From the NCBI GenBank assembly GCA_947179485.1, contig OX359246.1, positions 22,692,001-22,756,000 on the forward strand: a stretch of DNA of 64,000 bases. Reading direction: 5' to 3'. This DNA is from Allacma fusca (Eukaryota > Arthropoda > Collembola > Symphypleona > Sminthuridae). Shown piece after piece: positions 22,883-35,830 of the stretch (position 1 is its first letter; every line of letters begins with the position of its first letter). The notes beneath the pieces are model-generated. The model was not told the DNA's origin. It ran no database searches and saw only the letters and a program-made list of their open reading frames with translations. The position numbers and the translations under genes are program-made.

Positions 22883-25800
22883 GCCTGCCATCTCGAAGAA
22901 AATCATTTGTGTGAGCATTGTGGGAAATATTGTTCCTGGAAGAGGGCTCACACCTGTCCATCTGTCGGAGATCGACTGGGCCATGTTGATACAAACTATC
23001 CTCTAGACTTGGCAGACTTTGCAGAACTAAGTCGCAGCCACCTTGGAGTAATTGTTCATTATGCTTACCGCCATCCCATAAGCACGCGGGACATTGAAAC
23101 CGCTTTTAAAGAAACATATCCAGCTTTGGACAAGTTACTAACTGAACTTCTTGTTATCCACGGAAATATGCGTGTGGAGCTGAGCACATCAGTCCTAATG
23201 GAAAATGATATTACACTAGGCGATGATGGGGAGGTGACCACAAAGTCGGCTATGATTTACTTCAAATCTGCAAATCATGATTTATTTGACTCGACTGGAA
23301 TTGAAACGCTGGTGTGGCTGTGCGTTGGAGAAATTGTGGATAAACTAGAAACTTTTGTTCAGAATGGGAGCGGTTGGAGAGTAGCTAGTATTGACCACTT
23401 GGAAGTAAAGGTTGTTGAACTTAGACTTTTTCAAAATGCACGCGTTCGGGTTTATTTACCTATTCCGTTTAAAAGAAACCCGATAGGTTGTATTAATTTT
23501 AAAAACTTTGATAATGATTGTTTCAAGTATTGTGTCCATGTTTTGGAAAGAGAAAATTAAAGAAAATGAATTAGAGCGTAAGACCGATACAAATCTTAAA
23601 AATCATGACACGTGGAGAAAATATATGAGTAAAATTGATTTTTCAAACATTCCCCAAGGATTTGTCAATCCTTACGAAGACCTTCCAAAATTTGAAGAAA
23701 AGAATAACGTGTCAGTTACCGTATTTACACACAAGGATAAAAACGTAATACTAATGCGAGCCAGCAAACAGAAATTCGAGGTTAAAATTAATTTGTTTCT
23801 CATTCACAAAAAAGAATATAATTCATCACACGAAGCATCATCCGACTTGTTTCATTACGTCCGAATTGTTAATTTGGAAAGATTTCTCAGAGAACCTGGT
23901 GAACTATGTCACTTGTATTGTGACAAATGCTTCCGTAAATTCAAAACTAAAAGGAAACAGTTGCAGCACGTGTCAAAGTGTACATATCATATTGATCCAG
24001 AGGACGAGGTAAATGTTACCAGCAAAATTGAATACGTGTTTCCGCCTGAAGATGAAAAATTAGAATTCAAAAGACTTGAAATGCTCCACCCATTTCCGTA
24101 CTTTGCTACTTTCCATTTTGAATGCTACAGCAAACCGTTAACGGTGGAGGGGGAAGAAAATCAATCGGAGAATGAGCAGCAAGAAGTTGGCGGGAAGAGA
24201 AAAAAGTCTCTGCAACTGTGAAGAGGTACGAGTTTGTTCCCGCAAGTTACTCTCTTGTAGTAGTACATAACACAAACAACTGCGGGGAGCTGATGACGAC
24301 AGAATATTATTGTGGAGAGAATCCTGTGCAACATTTCTTTTCCCGTGCGTTCTACTGGGGAAAGACTCTGCTAGAACGCATACGGAATACAAGCAACATG
24401 ATCGATCCTACAGATGAAGAAAAATCATTACACCGGGCTGCAACGCATTGCCAGCATTGCAAGCGTGAATTCACTTCTTCAACACAGCAAGAGTTCTCTG
24501 AGCATCAACTTGCTTTTGACTTGTTCTCCGAAGACGGGAAATTGCTTTACGAATCGCCCAGTGAAGACAGTGAAATTGAAGAAGTTGGCTCAACCAAGGA
24601 AGAACCCAAAAAAGATGAAAGCTATATCCAACCAGTCATAAAATGTTATAATCACAATCATGATACAGGTTTATATGTCTCCTCTATTTGCCAGACTTGT
24701 AATCTTAAAATAAGGTACAAATTTGAATTTCCATTAATAGCACATGGAGGGAGCAATTTTGATTTTCACCTTCTCTTGAAGCACGCCGACAATACGTTTT
24801 TTAATTATGAAAATATACATGTAATTGCAAAATTAGGAGAGAAATTTGTTCAGATGACCATTGAAGGTAGAGATATCTACATACCAAAGTTGCATACTAA
24901 TTATGGAGGTTTCAAATATAAAAAGAGCAAGCTGACATGTGGTAATAGAAAGGTTAAACTAAGATTTTTAGATTCATGTTAGTTTCAACCGAGCTCACTA
25001 GCCCAGCTTGTGAATAAACTTCAAATGGAAAATTCTCTCCATTTTTCCCTGCTTCGACAAGTTGCTGAACGTTATTTTTTTCCCTCAGGAATCCTTGACA
25101 GACAGAAACTTGACGGATGCAATGATTTAGCCTGGCAGGACTTACTCCTAGACAAGATTCCGTTCCCATACAGTTATCTCTCCTCACCAGAAAAATTAAA
25201 TCCTGGTGTTCCAATTCCGAGCCGAGAAGAGTTTTTCAATGAACTCACCCATGAACCATGCACTGACTCACAATGGTCGATGATAAATAAAATATGCAAA
25301 GTATTTCAGATTCAGGATTTTAATACGTATGCACAGTTGTACTGTGTATTGGATTCTGTTCATTGAAGCATTTGTTGGCTCAATTTTGTTCTCAATGGTA
25401 TGAAATTGTACGGTTTAGATCCTACGTATTGTTGAACATGCTCCAGCTATAGTTGGCAATGCTGGCTCTACTCTTCTGGCGAGAGTAAAGAATATATTAG
25501 GGATAAAAATATGTACGATATGATAAAGGCGGGAATAAAAGGGGGACAGTCCTTTGCGACCCGAAAGATTACCAGAGCAAACACGCCCAGAAGTGCTTTC
25601 GGATACAATTCCGAGAAGCCCCCAAGTGTCGTAATTTATTTCGATATTGTAAGTTTGTATTCACATGCAATGCAATCTTTTAAATATCCTCATTCTGAAT
25701 ACAAATGTGAGACTCTGGACACTCTCAATGCCATAAATTGGTTAGACGAGAAGCTCCTCAGCCCGGACAATTCCAAAGGCTACATTGTAAAAGTTGACTT

Positions 25801-26973
25801 GGAATACCCTGAGAGCATTCAGAATGAGACAGCTTCTCTCCCCCTGTGCCCAGAAAAGCGATGTGTGAAACGCGAGTGGTTGTCATAGCAACAGCGCCAG
25901 ACCCTCTCCAGTCTGGGAAGGGTGAGTGCATACTGTTTCCTTAATATTCCCAAGTTGTTGCTTCACTGTTATCCACGACTCGAATATGTAGTACATTACA
26001 GAACACTTGCTTTTTATTTGGCAAAAGAATCAAAGTAGTAAAAATCCATTCAGGGTTTTCATTTACCGAGAAGGCTTACCTACGTAAGTTCATACAGGAT
26101 AATATTGAAAGACGCAGAATAGCTAAAACGGAATCAGAAAGGTCTGATCTCAAGCTAATAAATAATGGAACATATGGTATGTCTCTCAGAAATAATGAGA
26201 AACTCTTTACAGTTAAATTTTGCAGGTCAGCAGCCAAGGCTCGTGCTTGCCTTGCCGATCCCGAATGTGTAGATTTTTCCATTTTAAACAAAAACGTCAG
26301 CATTGTGAAGCTTAAACCAAAATCAGTTACACTTTCAACTCTTATTCAGTGTGGAATGTCTGTTTTAGATTTAGCTAAATTAATTTTCTATTCCGGCTAT
26401 TATGACAACTTAGTCAGTATTTTTAATGATCGTATATCAGTAATTTATTCAGACACTGATAGTGTTATATGTCAAATTCTGGGCGAGGAAAAACTAATTT
26501 GGAGCGAGCTGGTTGAAAACAGACATTTTTTCGATTTTAGTAAAATACCAAACAAACATGAAATATTTAAATTCCAGCAACATATACCCAATCTAAGAGA
26601 TGGTAATAAAAATGAGTCGGGTAAGTTTAAAATCGAATCGTTGGACGTGTCTGAAGTTATCAGTCTCAAGAGCAAGCAGTACAGTTTGCTTTTCCATGAT
26701 CAAACCATCGATATGAAAAATAAAGGCGTGCCAGCATATGCTATTAAACATTTTTGCGCTCATGAAACATATAGAGATGTGGAGGAAAAAAATCTTGTAA
26801 AGAAACTTGATGTAAATTTAATTCGTTCTACTAATCATACATTAAATTTTGTTTGCATGAATAAGGTAGGAATGCATGCGTTGGATATGTACAGATGTTA
26901 TCCAGATAGCGAGGATTGTAATTACTCATTACCGTTTGGTCATTATAAACTACTGTCAAAATCAATGCAATAA
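22883..26973 (+). pseudogene. Polinton DNA polymerase B (protein-primed type)
   Basis: Replicates the element. Read in order: a Cys/His-rich start (CEHCGKYCSWKRAHTC), a Polinton-specific N-terminal region, exonuclease motif I as FHFE in FATFHFECY (usually DFE), exo II NFDFHLLLKH, exo III near YCVLDSV, polymerase motif A YFDIVSLY, motif B NNGTYGMSLRN and motif C YSDTDSV. The thumb-like end closes at 26973. The gene is broken several times: a frameshift near 23540, another near 24215, TAG at 24980-24982, stops between 25364 and 25510, and a degraded stretch 25886-26130. Motif A reads D..SLY rather than the usual D.NNLY of Polintons. It is the last + strand core gene. Confidence 0.9.
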
Positions 26974-27054
26974 TGAAATAAAGTAACTTAAAATATTTTG
27001 TAAAATATCAGTATTGTTTCTCACAAATTTATTACAGATCTCATCCAAAATCAA

Positions 27055-28871
27055 TCATTCAAAAACCTTGCTTTGTAATTCAATCAAGCGATTTTCCTCA
27101 TATTTTTGTAGTGTAGTGGCTGAGGAAAGGGAAGCAGGGGCGAGAATACGGTCTGCAGCAACATATTCATCCAGCACACAAATGTCATTTGGACTTTTAC
27201 AACGAGTCCACATTACATAATCCAAGCCAACACACAGTTGCGACTGGTCCAGAAATATTGCAACCTTATTCAAATTTCTTACTTCATAGCGATGAGCTGT
27301 AATTGCATATCCAAGCTCCATACAGAACCTTTTACTGCATATTAGAGACCCAGTTGCATCATCCTTTTCAGAATCAGACTGTCGGAATATAGGGGGCCCT
27401 TTCCCCTCTTGGTTTTGACAAACACATCTCCAGTATAATGTGGGAAATGAACCACCAAAAAATGTACATTTTTATCCAAGCCTATACCTTCACTCTTACT
27501 ATAATATACTAAATCTTCAATACACCCATCGGAACCATTACATAAACCAACGCGGGAGCAAATATTCCGCTGTTATATTATTTTCACTCCAATAGCTATT
27601 TCCAGGGGTCGTATTCCATTCTCAATGTGAACAATCTCCTGAGTTAAAAAACGTGCGTACAATTGGTCCCTATAAGTACATTAATAATAACAATTTCAAA
27701 CGCACATTTAGAATTTATCTTATGTACATGTAACTTACTGGTTGTAGTCCCACACAAGTCTCTTTAAAGGGAATATATGCAGAGCATCCCGGAATGTTTG
27801 TTTTTCTTCCTTACCAAGTTTGCTCAACTGTCGGGAGCGAACAAATTCCAAATCAGATTGCACGCACTCACGTCTCTTTAATCTCCCCAAAAATTCCAAG
27901 AAAAACTTTTGCTCGTCACTATCTCCATACTGACGGTACTGCGTGTCCAAAATTATTACTGTCTTAAACGATTTGTATAATTTGTACACATCTCGTAGAT
28001 TTGGGTTGTGCTTTGATGATTGGTAAAAAAGAGGGGAATCAGCGACTGCAAAAGTTTGATAGACGTCCCCAAATAAAATCACGGACCTGCCAGCAAATGG
28101 TTTACCTGCATGTGCCGGATCATTTCTGCGGAGAATTTCGTCAATATTTTTGAGCATGTTTTGTCCAATAAGAGAAAATTCGTCAATTACAATAATTTTT
28201 ACATTGGAAAGTTTCTGTTTCTCTGTTGCAGTTGATTTCGTTGTATTTTCCACAACGATTTCATCAGTCACTTCCTGTTCAATTACATTACTTGCGTCTT
28301 TCTTGAAAAGTTGGAATACAAAATGCGGAATGAATTGTTTCTCCTCCAATTAGAAAGCTGGCACTGCCTGTCAAACTTGCAAGTATATAATCAAAGTCGG
28401 CACACTTTTGCTTCCTAATGTCAAAAAGGTATTTTAGATGAGCTACCAATAACGATTTTCCTGTCCCTGCTATTCCTTGCGTTACACATTTGATTTGTGA
28501 GCCCGTTTGCTCTTCAAAAGGTTTTTCGATATGTAATTTAAACAAAATTACCAGATACCCTTGTTTCTCACTTAAATCCTCAACAGGAATTTTCGGATAT
28601 CTTGGTTTGTCTTGTAAACGTTTCCATTGTTTTACCCACTTTTGAAACACTCTGGTGTCCACCTCATTTCCCGAATACTCCATGGCTAAGCTTTAGATGC
28701 GACTAGGAGACTTTTCTTCAAACATTGCAAATACTCAAATCTATAGAGCGGGAAAATGTTTTTTGGAGGGAAAATATTTAGCAGCGTGGTTGGTAGCGCA
28801 GCTTTCTGATCGATTACCGCATTTTCGCTACATGATAAAAAGGAAAGGAGCCTAGGTTTTCTTTCAGTCAT
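27055..28871 (-). pseudogene. PIF1-like superfamily 1 helicase
   Basis: DNA helicase running against the polymerase gene. From 28871 down: Walker A GIAGTGKS (about 28470), then a TIHSAF segment, Walker B VIDEFSLIG, motif III-like LFGDVYQTFAV, YRQ and LKR motifs, then after an intron GLDYVMWTRCKSPNDI, the C-terminal motif usually written as A.SR. The intron 27670-27738 has donor GTAAGT and acceptor ACTTATAG. Frameshifts near 28320 and 27560-27330 and a stop after KVII near 27575 break it, and the C-terminal YAITAH motif has R-Y where KSQ is expected. PIF1-like genes are not in every Polinton; membership is by position (82 bp from the polymerase end). Confidence 0.75.
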
Positions 28872-29083
28872 CTTTTTTCTCTCTTACAACCAACCACATT
28901 AATACAAATACACAGCATACCCTAAGCACAGAGACATACTTCTAGCTTACAAGTACAAAGTTTCTCAAGTCACTTGATTTTAATACAATGGCAGGTTAGA
29001 TCAAATCGTTTTATTTCAAGTTTTTATATTACGTTCGTTTGTGATTTGAATTTACTAGCTAAGAACAAAATCATTCATGTTAA

Positions 29084-30095
29084 TTTAATAAAATATTTTT
29101 AAACTATTATTCAATATCTCGTGGAATTCGTTCTCGGGTAAAGTTGCAAAAGTATGACCCCTACGCTCGGAATGCAAAGAAGCTGGCGTCACTGGACCTT
29201 TGCAGCAACTGGAGTTTCTTTGAGACGCCCGAGTGCATAATGGTCAGTACTCATTGATTATCTGTTTTTATTCAGGTTGGGTTCATGTATGTTTGTTCTT
29301 CATCTGCGTCATTATGTTAAAATAAAAGCAAAATTATTTTGTTTTTCCCATGCAGATTGATGACGACATCTCCGGTAGGATGACTCACAACCCAGTACAT
29401 CGCTGTGTATTTTTCTACCTGGGGAAACCGACAAATTCCGGCAAGCCGACTGTTGTAAAGTTTAGTCCCTATCAGGGATTAAAAATTGCAAGCTTTCTCA
29501 GCATGATACTGGATCAATACGCCGAGATGACTGAGAATAAAATTTCCAAGCGTTTGGAGGAGATTCCGGTTATTCCTTTTCTCCGCGGGAAAGAAGATAG
29601 GACGTACTCCTCTAAATACGAACATCGCCTGGAATTCTCGTCTCAACCCGATTTGGACTTGGGTAGCGTGAAAGCAAGCGTCTTGTTAAACAAGATAATT
29701 GGACTTCCTGAGGTTCTAATAAATACTCCAGTACCACTGGAGACGAGCGAGAAGTTAAAGGGGTAATTAAATAAATATTTTTAAAGTGTAATTTTAATAC
29801 GTTTTAATTTAGAAATTCTTTAAAATATGTATCTGCAATTGATGATTGCTTCAGGAAAGGAAAATTTAAAATTTGACATTGATCGTAAACTTGTATCTTT
29901 TAAATTAGGTGGCCAGGACCAGTGTTGGCGTTCTCCATGTCAGCTTGCGCCAATTTGGAGTCGTTTATAGTGGAGAATAGGAAGGATGGGGACGATTTCC
30001 ACGTTGCAGCTCGCCCCAAGCCACCCTACATGAAAAAGGACGGATTACTCCGTGAGGAAACTGAGACTACAAGTTCAGCCAGTCTCAAGGAGTAA
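29084..30095 (+). CDS. Three-exon gene of unknown function
   Basis: Three coding stretches joined by introns with matching phases: exon 1 open from 29084 to 29242, intron 29243-29355 (GTCAGT ... CATGCAG, phase 0), exon 2 29356-29762, intron 29763-29908 (GTAATT ... AATTAG, phase 2), exon 3 29909-30095 ending in TAA. AATAAA at 30283-30288 could end the transcript. Exon 1 has no ATG before its last codon, so the 5' end is missing or lies in a further exon. The product, about 250 residues, is hydrophilic, without membrane segments or motifs I know. Next to the helicase it may be the last Polinton gene, or a host gene fragment. Confidence 0.55.
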
Positions 30096-30282
30096 TTCAC
30101 TCTAATCACCGATCCGGAACATCATCAGTAAATTGCGGTAGTTATATACTAGTAATGTATGCATAAAAATACAATCCTGAAGCTTGTAGTTTTCTAAATG
30201 AGATTTTAATACTAAACCGGATCGATTAAATGCTTTTCGTAAAGTACATTTCCCGTTGTAATTTCAATGAGTTACTGTGTTA

Positions 30283-30364
30283 AATAAAGAAATGTTTGTT
30301 TTGAAAATGCAATAATTATTCTATGCACTCACGTTTTTTAATTTCCCAAAGCATCTTTTTTATT
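30283..30364. terminator. Facing poly(A) signals
   Basis: AATAAA on the + strand at 30283-30288 and on the - strand at 30359-30364, about 190 bp and 107 bp past the stops of the two converging frames (30095 and 30471). This is the layout of two convergent transcription units. Confidence 0.5.
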
Positions 30365-30470
30365 TCATACAAAATACCAATATAAAATAATCATAATTAT
30401 CAATACATTATTCTGCTCCGCACTTTGAAAAATACTACCTATAAAACTACATTTAAACCAAATGATAACA

Positions 30471-30568
30471 TTAAGGATTGACGAACGTAAAATCAAAGTC
30501 TTCAAAGTTGTATTCAACGTCTTGAGCTTGCAGAGCTTCCAAGTCAGATGTCTCGATTGTCTGTTGAA
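30471..30568 (-). pseudogene. Orphan acidic C-terminal coding tail
   Basis: On the - strand an open stretch of about 32 codons ending in TAA (30471-30473) codes for an acidic tail (EALQAQDVEYNFEDFDFTF). Its upstream part is cut off at 30569 by the truncated end of the gypsy element. With the poly(A) signal at 30359 it looks like the last exon of a gene whose body is missing. No family recognised. Confidence 0.4.
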
Positions 30569-33500
30569 CAGAGCCTAGAACTCGGTTCCTAGATCCGATT
30601 GTATTATCGCTGGCATTGAATAGGTAGACATCAATTTGTTAATGATGAAAGTAGCTACCGTTTTAGCATCATTTTGTAGAACTACTTCTGCTAGCAGGAA
30701 TTTTGTGAGGTAACATATCGCGGTGATTATATATCGCGGTCTTCCTTCAAGATTCGTAATGGGTCCTTGGACATCAATTTGAACACGTTGGAAGGGTTGT
30801 GTAGGTACTGGGATAAACTGAAATTCGCCTGCCGCCTTTTGTCTGGGTGCCTTTCGCCTCTGACATATTTCGCATGTGCGAATGTAACTTCGGATGTCCT
30901 TTAGCATAGTATTCCAATAGAAATTTTCTTGTATTTTATTAACTGTCTTGGTGTAGCCAAAATGAGCCAATTTGTTGTGGTGTTGCTTCAGTACGTCTAT
31001 AATTAATGACTTTGGTATAACTATACTTATGGTAGTCCCTGGAAATTTCGTGAAACGACACAGTAGACCATTATGTATGCAGTAGGATTTTCTCAGTTGT
31101 GCGGCAGTCGATAGACTGTTCATTATTTCTCGGAGTTCTGGATCTTTGTCCTGTTCTTCTCGGAATCTGCTATTGCTGATGGCATTTATTGCAAGGTTTG
31201 CCTCTTCATCTGTCTCGTCGAATTTTGGATCTTCGAAAGGGTTTCTAGATAGGCAATCTGCTACGAAATGAGTTTTCCCTTTCACGTATTCTATAGTAAT
31301 GTCATACTCCATGAGCAACAAGGTCATTCTCTGTAACTTCGGTGATATGTCATCACTCGTTTTCATGAGATAGCATAGTGAATGATGATCTGTTCGTTCT
31401 GTGACCGGTATACCTAGTAGATATTCTCGGAGCTTCTGAACTCCCCAAGTTATAGCCATGAGTTCGAGGAGTCGTATGTGATAATTCTTCTCTTGTTTGT
31501 TGAGCCATCTGCTTATATATATCACCGGATGTTCTTTCCCATCATCTCCCACCTGTGCTAAGTAGGCTCCAAGCCCATATGTGCTGGCATCTGACAAGGT
31601 AAGATTTTCAGATGGTACAAGCCGATTCAAACAAAGCATAGCACATGTATTAGTACTCACCTAGTATGTTTTAAAACTCATGTAACTCGAGTGCATTTTG
31701 CCCCGTTCTCCAAGGACACGTCACCAAAGTTTCAAAATTTAAAACGATACCACTGGTGGGGACCTGTCTTTTCAAAAAAAGTTAATGTTACATCCCATAA
31801 GGATTTTGAGTTTTTGAAAGTCGATGAAATTTTGATTTTCGCTATTTCAATGAAATTCAAGTTTTTACGTACACATTTATATATCCTTCAACAAAATTCC
31901 CCAAAAAGTAATCCCTCCATCATGGCGCATCTGTATATATGTTGTTGATCTTTGTTTGAATCGGCTTGTACCATCTGAAAATCTTACCTTGTGAGTACAG
32001 GAATGTTCGTCTTGATGGGTCATAGTGAGCTAGTATAGGTTGCGTTGTTAATTGATTTTTGAGGAATTCGAAGCTATGCTGACATTCTGTTGTCCACCTG
32101 AATATGGTATCTTTCTTAGTTAGGTCAATTATGGGAGCGGCAATCATACTATAATTTTTTATAAACTTGCGAAAAAAATCCTGTCATTCCTAGGAATGAT
32201 TGAGCTCCTTGTACTGTAGTAGGAGGTTGCATTTTAGTCATTGCTATGAGATTGTCTGGATGGGGTTGTATTCCCTCGGCTGTAACCGTATATCCTAGTA
32301 AGCTAATCTTTTCATAAGCGAACGAGCATTTTCCGGGTTGGAACTTCATGTTATATTCCTTGAATCTTGTGAATAGTTTCAGTAGTTTTTCTATATGTTC
32401 ATCTATGGTTTTTGACATGATCAATATGTCATCAACATATGCTAGTGCTGTTTCATACTTGAGGTTACTTAGTATTAGATCGATGACTCTGCAAAAATGA
32501 GAAGAGGCGCACACGGCTATAAATGGCATTCCCTTAAATCGATATTGTCCTTCTCGAGTTATAAATGATAGTTTTTCTCTGGATTCTAGTTCCACTGGAA
32601 TTTGGTGAAATCCGCTAAATAAATCCAGCGTGGAAAAATACTTGTGTCCTCTAAGTCGTCGTAGTATTTCATCTATATGAGGCAGGGGCCAGTGTCGAAC
32701 TTTCGTAATCTTATTTAAGGATCGCAGGTCTACTACTACTCTGGCTTTTCGTATGCCTTGGTCATTGGGTTTCTTCATGACGACGATGACTGGGGAGGTA
32801 TAGGGCGATGTAGATGGTTCTATTATGTCATTAGCTAGCATCTGTTTTACTTCATCATTTATAAGTGTGTCCTGGGCCGCTGCAGTTCTGTAAGGCCTGT
32901 GACTCACTATTTTTCCTGCTTCTGTTTCGACTTTAAATGGCAGTACAGTACATTCACCTATTTCGTTGGGTGCGAATGCAAAAGATGATCTAATTTCTTT
33001 TAGTAGCTGTCGTATTTTTTCTTTGTCATCGCTCATGAGCATAGGGTTGATTTTAATAGTTTTAATTTCTTCATCTATTGTTGTGGAGTTGCTGTGGATT
33101 GCGTTAATGCTACGTGATGATGCAACTACTTCCGTTTCTTGAAGTTGCTCTGCAGTTCCAATTCCTAGACCGTTGGGTAATCTTACCTCGTTGTTCCTTG
33201 GATTTGTCACCAACATTTTTGTACTTTGTGAGTTGATGATGCAATGAGGTATTAGTAATCCATACTGTTGGTGCATTGCTTCATGAGCTTCGAAGTATTC
33301 GGCTGCGTTGAAGGTATTTTCTGATGTAATCGAGATATAAGCATGAGATCTTGCAGGGATTTTCTGCGCTCCATCAATTCTTATAACGTTTTTAGTAGCG
33401 TTGGCACAAACTGTAAAAATATTCTGGCATGATGAGCTTGTCGCTATGGTCGGATTGTTTACTGTCACATTTTTCGTTATATGTTGCTCTGACCTGTGGT

Positions 33501-34215
33501 ATGGAACTCGTCTATTAGTTTTCTTCCGAGCAGGGTGAGTTGATGCAGGGATAAACAGTTTTGATGAGTCATCTGAATAAAACTCGTCGTCTGTTGAGGC
33601 TGAGAATTCTGTAGAGTTGACCTCCTTTGGTGCTACGTGTATTTGAAAGATAGATGATTGTTCCAACTTGGCATTTGGTGTGTGTTGCAATTCTGTTTGG
33701 GTTGCAACATTCGCTAGTGAAACTGGAAAATCACTTAATTTGCGGATGTCGTCACTGGGCTCAATGAACTTGTATATCATCTCTACGTATCCCATGAACT
33801 TATTGTAAATATGATTTTTGTCTGTGTTTATTGTAAATCCCCCTTTGGAGTAAAGAAAGTCGGTGCCAATGATGGCCTTTAATGCCAAACCCGGTGCTAA
33901 AATAAAAGGGTGTAGGAAAGTGCAATTGTTAATTTTAATTCTAATTAGAGCCATTCCGGCGTTCTCCGTTCGATTCCCGGATGCATCGATGAGCGTAGTT
34001 GTACATGGAAATTTTTTTGAATTGGGTGGTACTAAAGCTGGACATATAAGGCTAGCTGCGGCACCTGTATCAATGAGGCACGTTGTTCTATTGAGTCCAA
34101 TTGTGACATAAATTTTTAATGAGCATGTGACTGAGTTGATGTAGCATGAATTTTTTATTGTGATTGATGGAACGTAGGCTATGTTGTGGATGGGGTTGTT
34201 AGAGGTTTGGTTCAA
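30569..34215 (-). pseudogene. pol: gypsy-1 pol: protease, RT, RNase H, integrase (partial)
   Basis: Aspartic protease CLIDTGAAASL at residues 46-56 of the frame starting 34215; reverse transcriptase with KARVVVDLRSLN, STLDLFSGFHQI and the YVDD box; RNase H from the RTFLYS segment near 32010, continued after the MITE as SDASTYGLGAYL; integrase zinc region (H, H, CEICQ) and the first two catalytic Asp (IDVQGP and QSDLGTEF). A one-base excess in a T-run near 32170 shifts the frame between RT and RNase H. The 3' end of integrase is lost. Confidence 0.9.
31595..31991. mobile_element. 397-bp MITE in gypsy-1 RNase H
   Basis: Perfect 42-bp terminal inverted repeats starting CAAGGTAAGATTTTC, flanked by the 3-bp duplication TGA (31592-31594 and 31992-31994). 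Removing it rejoins the RNase H reading TFLYS-DAS, which fixes the ends. The internal part has no coding frame. A 3-bp duplication suggests a PIF/Harbinger or CACTA-like source, but the ends match no family I know. Confidence 0.85.
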
Positions 34216-35830
34216 TGGTTGTTGTACTCTTGTATTTGGGCTTGATTTGTTGGTGGCCCCGTAAGCATAGGCAGGTGTCGCGGGGGGGCTGGTCCGCGTA
34301 CCGGTTCCCGTTTAAATGAGCCTGATAGTTTTGTTGAAAGTTTCTTGGGTTTCGTGACTGGAAGTTTCGTTGCTTCTGGTATTCCATGTAGTGCATGGGT
34401 ACAGGCTGTCTGCATACAGCCGCTTCATGGCCAGGTCTTTGGCACCTCTGGCATGTAGTGAATTGTCGTGCTTGCTCCCGGCAATCCTTCGCTCGGTGCC
34501 CGGGTTTTTTGCAGAAATGGCAGTTGCCAGAAAATCTCCTCTCTTCGATGCACTCTTGTGTGTTGCGGAAACTGCCCTGAATCCGGTTGTTGAAATGTCA
34601 CTCTTTTTGCTGGTCTTTGGCTGAATCCTTGTTGATTCATGGCCATCACTGCTGTCTGATTGTGCTGTTGAGCAAAGGCTTCCATTAGGGTATCCAATTT
34701 TTTTGATAGTTGAAATGGCTTGCTCCTCAGGCAGATTTTTCCATTCTTCTTTTGCGGCTGCTTTCACTCTTAATGCAAACAGGCTAGACTTTTCGTTGGG
34801 CAGTTGACACATAGATAATGCATCCAACAGTTTTCCCTGTGTGTCCAGAATATCTCTCGGCATTTCTTTGATAACGGTTTCTCGGAATTGCCTGAATGTG
34901 TGGTAGTGGTTTGCGGGCACACTATTATAGTGCTTTATGTAGTCACCAGCTGTTTTACATGAATCTGACAGTTGCCGCTTGGCAAATGTCTTTTTTGTCT
35001 CATCTTCTTCTTGTGTATTGAGGAAAAATTCCTCGCATTTTTCAAAGAAAGTCTTCAGACTTTCTGTAGAGACTTCGGGGGGTTTCAGGGTCGGTTTTTC
35101 AAACAAGTAGGTCCTGTTGGAAATCATTCTTCTGCCCGGATTATTACCTGTCGCTAGTCGATGCTGCACTGGTTGGGGTGGAATAAGCTGGGTTTGTTCT
35201 TCTTCGAATATATCTAGGATATAAAATACTGAACCCACTGGACTATTGGCGGGACTTGGTGAATGTATTGTTGAAGCGGCACTTCGCGGATCTGGGCTAG
35301 ACTGTTGGGAGTTTCGTCCTAATATGCTGTTAACGGATTCAGTGCTGGTGGCCTTGTCAAGTTCTCGTACTAATTCTATGTAATTTGCCCTATGCTCGGT
35401 TTGTATGAGTATGTGAGCAACTTGTCTAAGTACTTGCCCGAAAACGGCGCTGGATGAAAATAGATAATTTTCTGACGTTCTGTTTTGGGTGACCTCAAGT
35501 TCTCGGAGTATATCGACGTAATAATCGTAGTTCAGCAACGTATATCCGGTACCGTCGGCGTCGTCAAGAGTAGTTACACGGTGTGCGTAATCGTCGATTA
35601 AAACTTGGAGTAAGTGTTCAGGGTTGTCGCGTGGATCGGGGGACGGTATGTTATTCCTATAGTTAGGATTATCATTTAAAATATTATTTCTTACAGTTTC
35701 GGTGATAGTGTCCTCGTCCTGCGATTGTATTTGTTCCTGGGACCCGTTCCTGGGTGTACTGGTATAGGTTGGTGGTATATTATCTCGTACTGGTGTAATT
35801 GGCCGGGAATCGAAATTTTGCAGTACAGCT
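34200..35830 (-). pseudogene. gag: gypsy-1 gag
   Basis: Coding signal runs without an ATG from about 35830; the long frame to 34312 covers matrix/capsid-like sequence. Two CCHC zinc knuckles (CHFCKKPGHRAKDC and CQRCQRPGHEAAVC) are read in a different frame at about 34420-34545, so a frameshift separates capsid from nucleocapsid. Arg/Gln-rich sequence follows to 34200. Confidence 0.75.

Larger units (their letters stand above)
8388..30095. mobile_element. Polinton/Maverick (adintovirus-like) element, decayed
   Basis: An integrated virus-like DNA transposon recognised by its gene set in the usual order: retroviral-type integrase, penton-like protein, basic core-like protein, major capsid protein, adenain-like cysteine protease, packaging ATPase, small conserved proteins and polymerase B. 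Without the 6.7 kb hAT insertion it is about 15 kb, the normal size. Most genes carry frameshifts or stops, so the copy is not functional. Five phase-consistent introns can be read in its genes. Terminal inverted repeats were not found, so both limits are gene limits and the last genes (helicase and the three-exon gene) are assigned by position only. Confidence 0.85.
30569..35830 (-). mobile_element. Ty3/gypsy retrotransposon 1, 3' truncated
   Basis: gag and pol of a Ty3/gypsy element on the - strand. The integrase ends abruptly after SDLGTEF at 30572, before the catalytic Glu, and no LTR was found on either side. A 397-bp MITE splits RNase H and single-base frameshifts occur in gag and before RNase H. 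This is an old, immobile copy. Confidence 0.9.
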
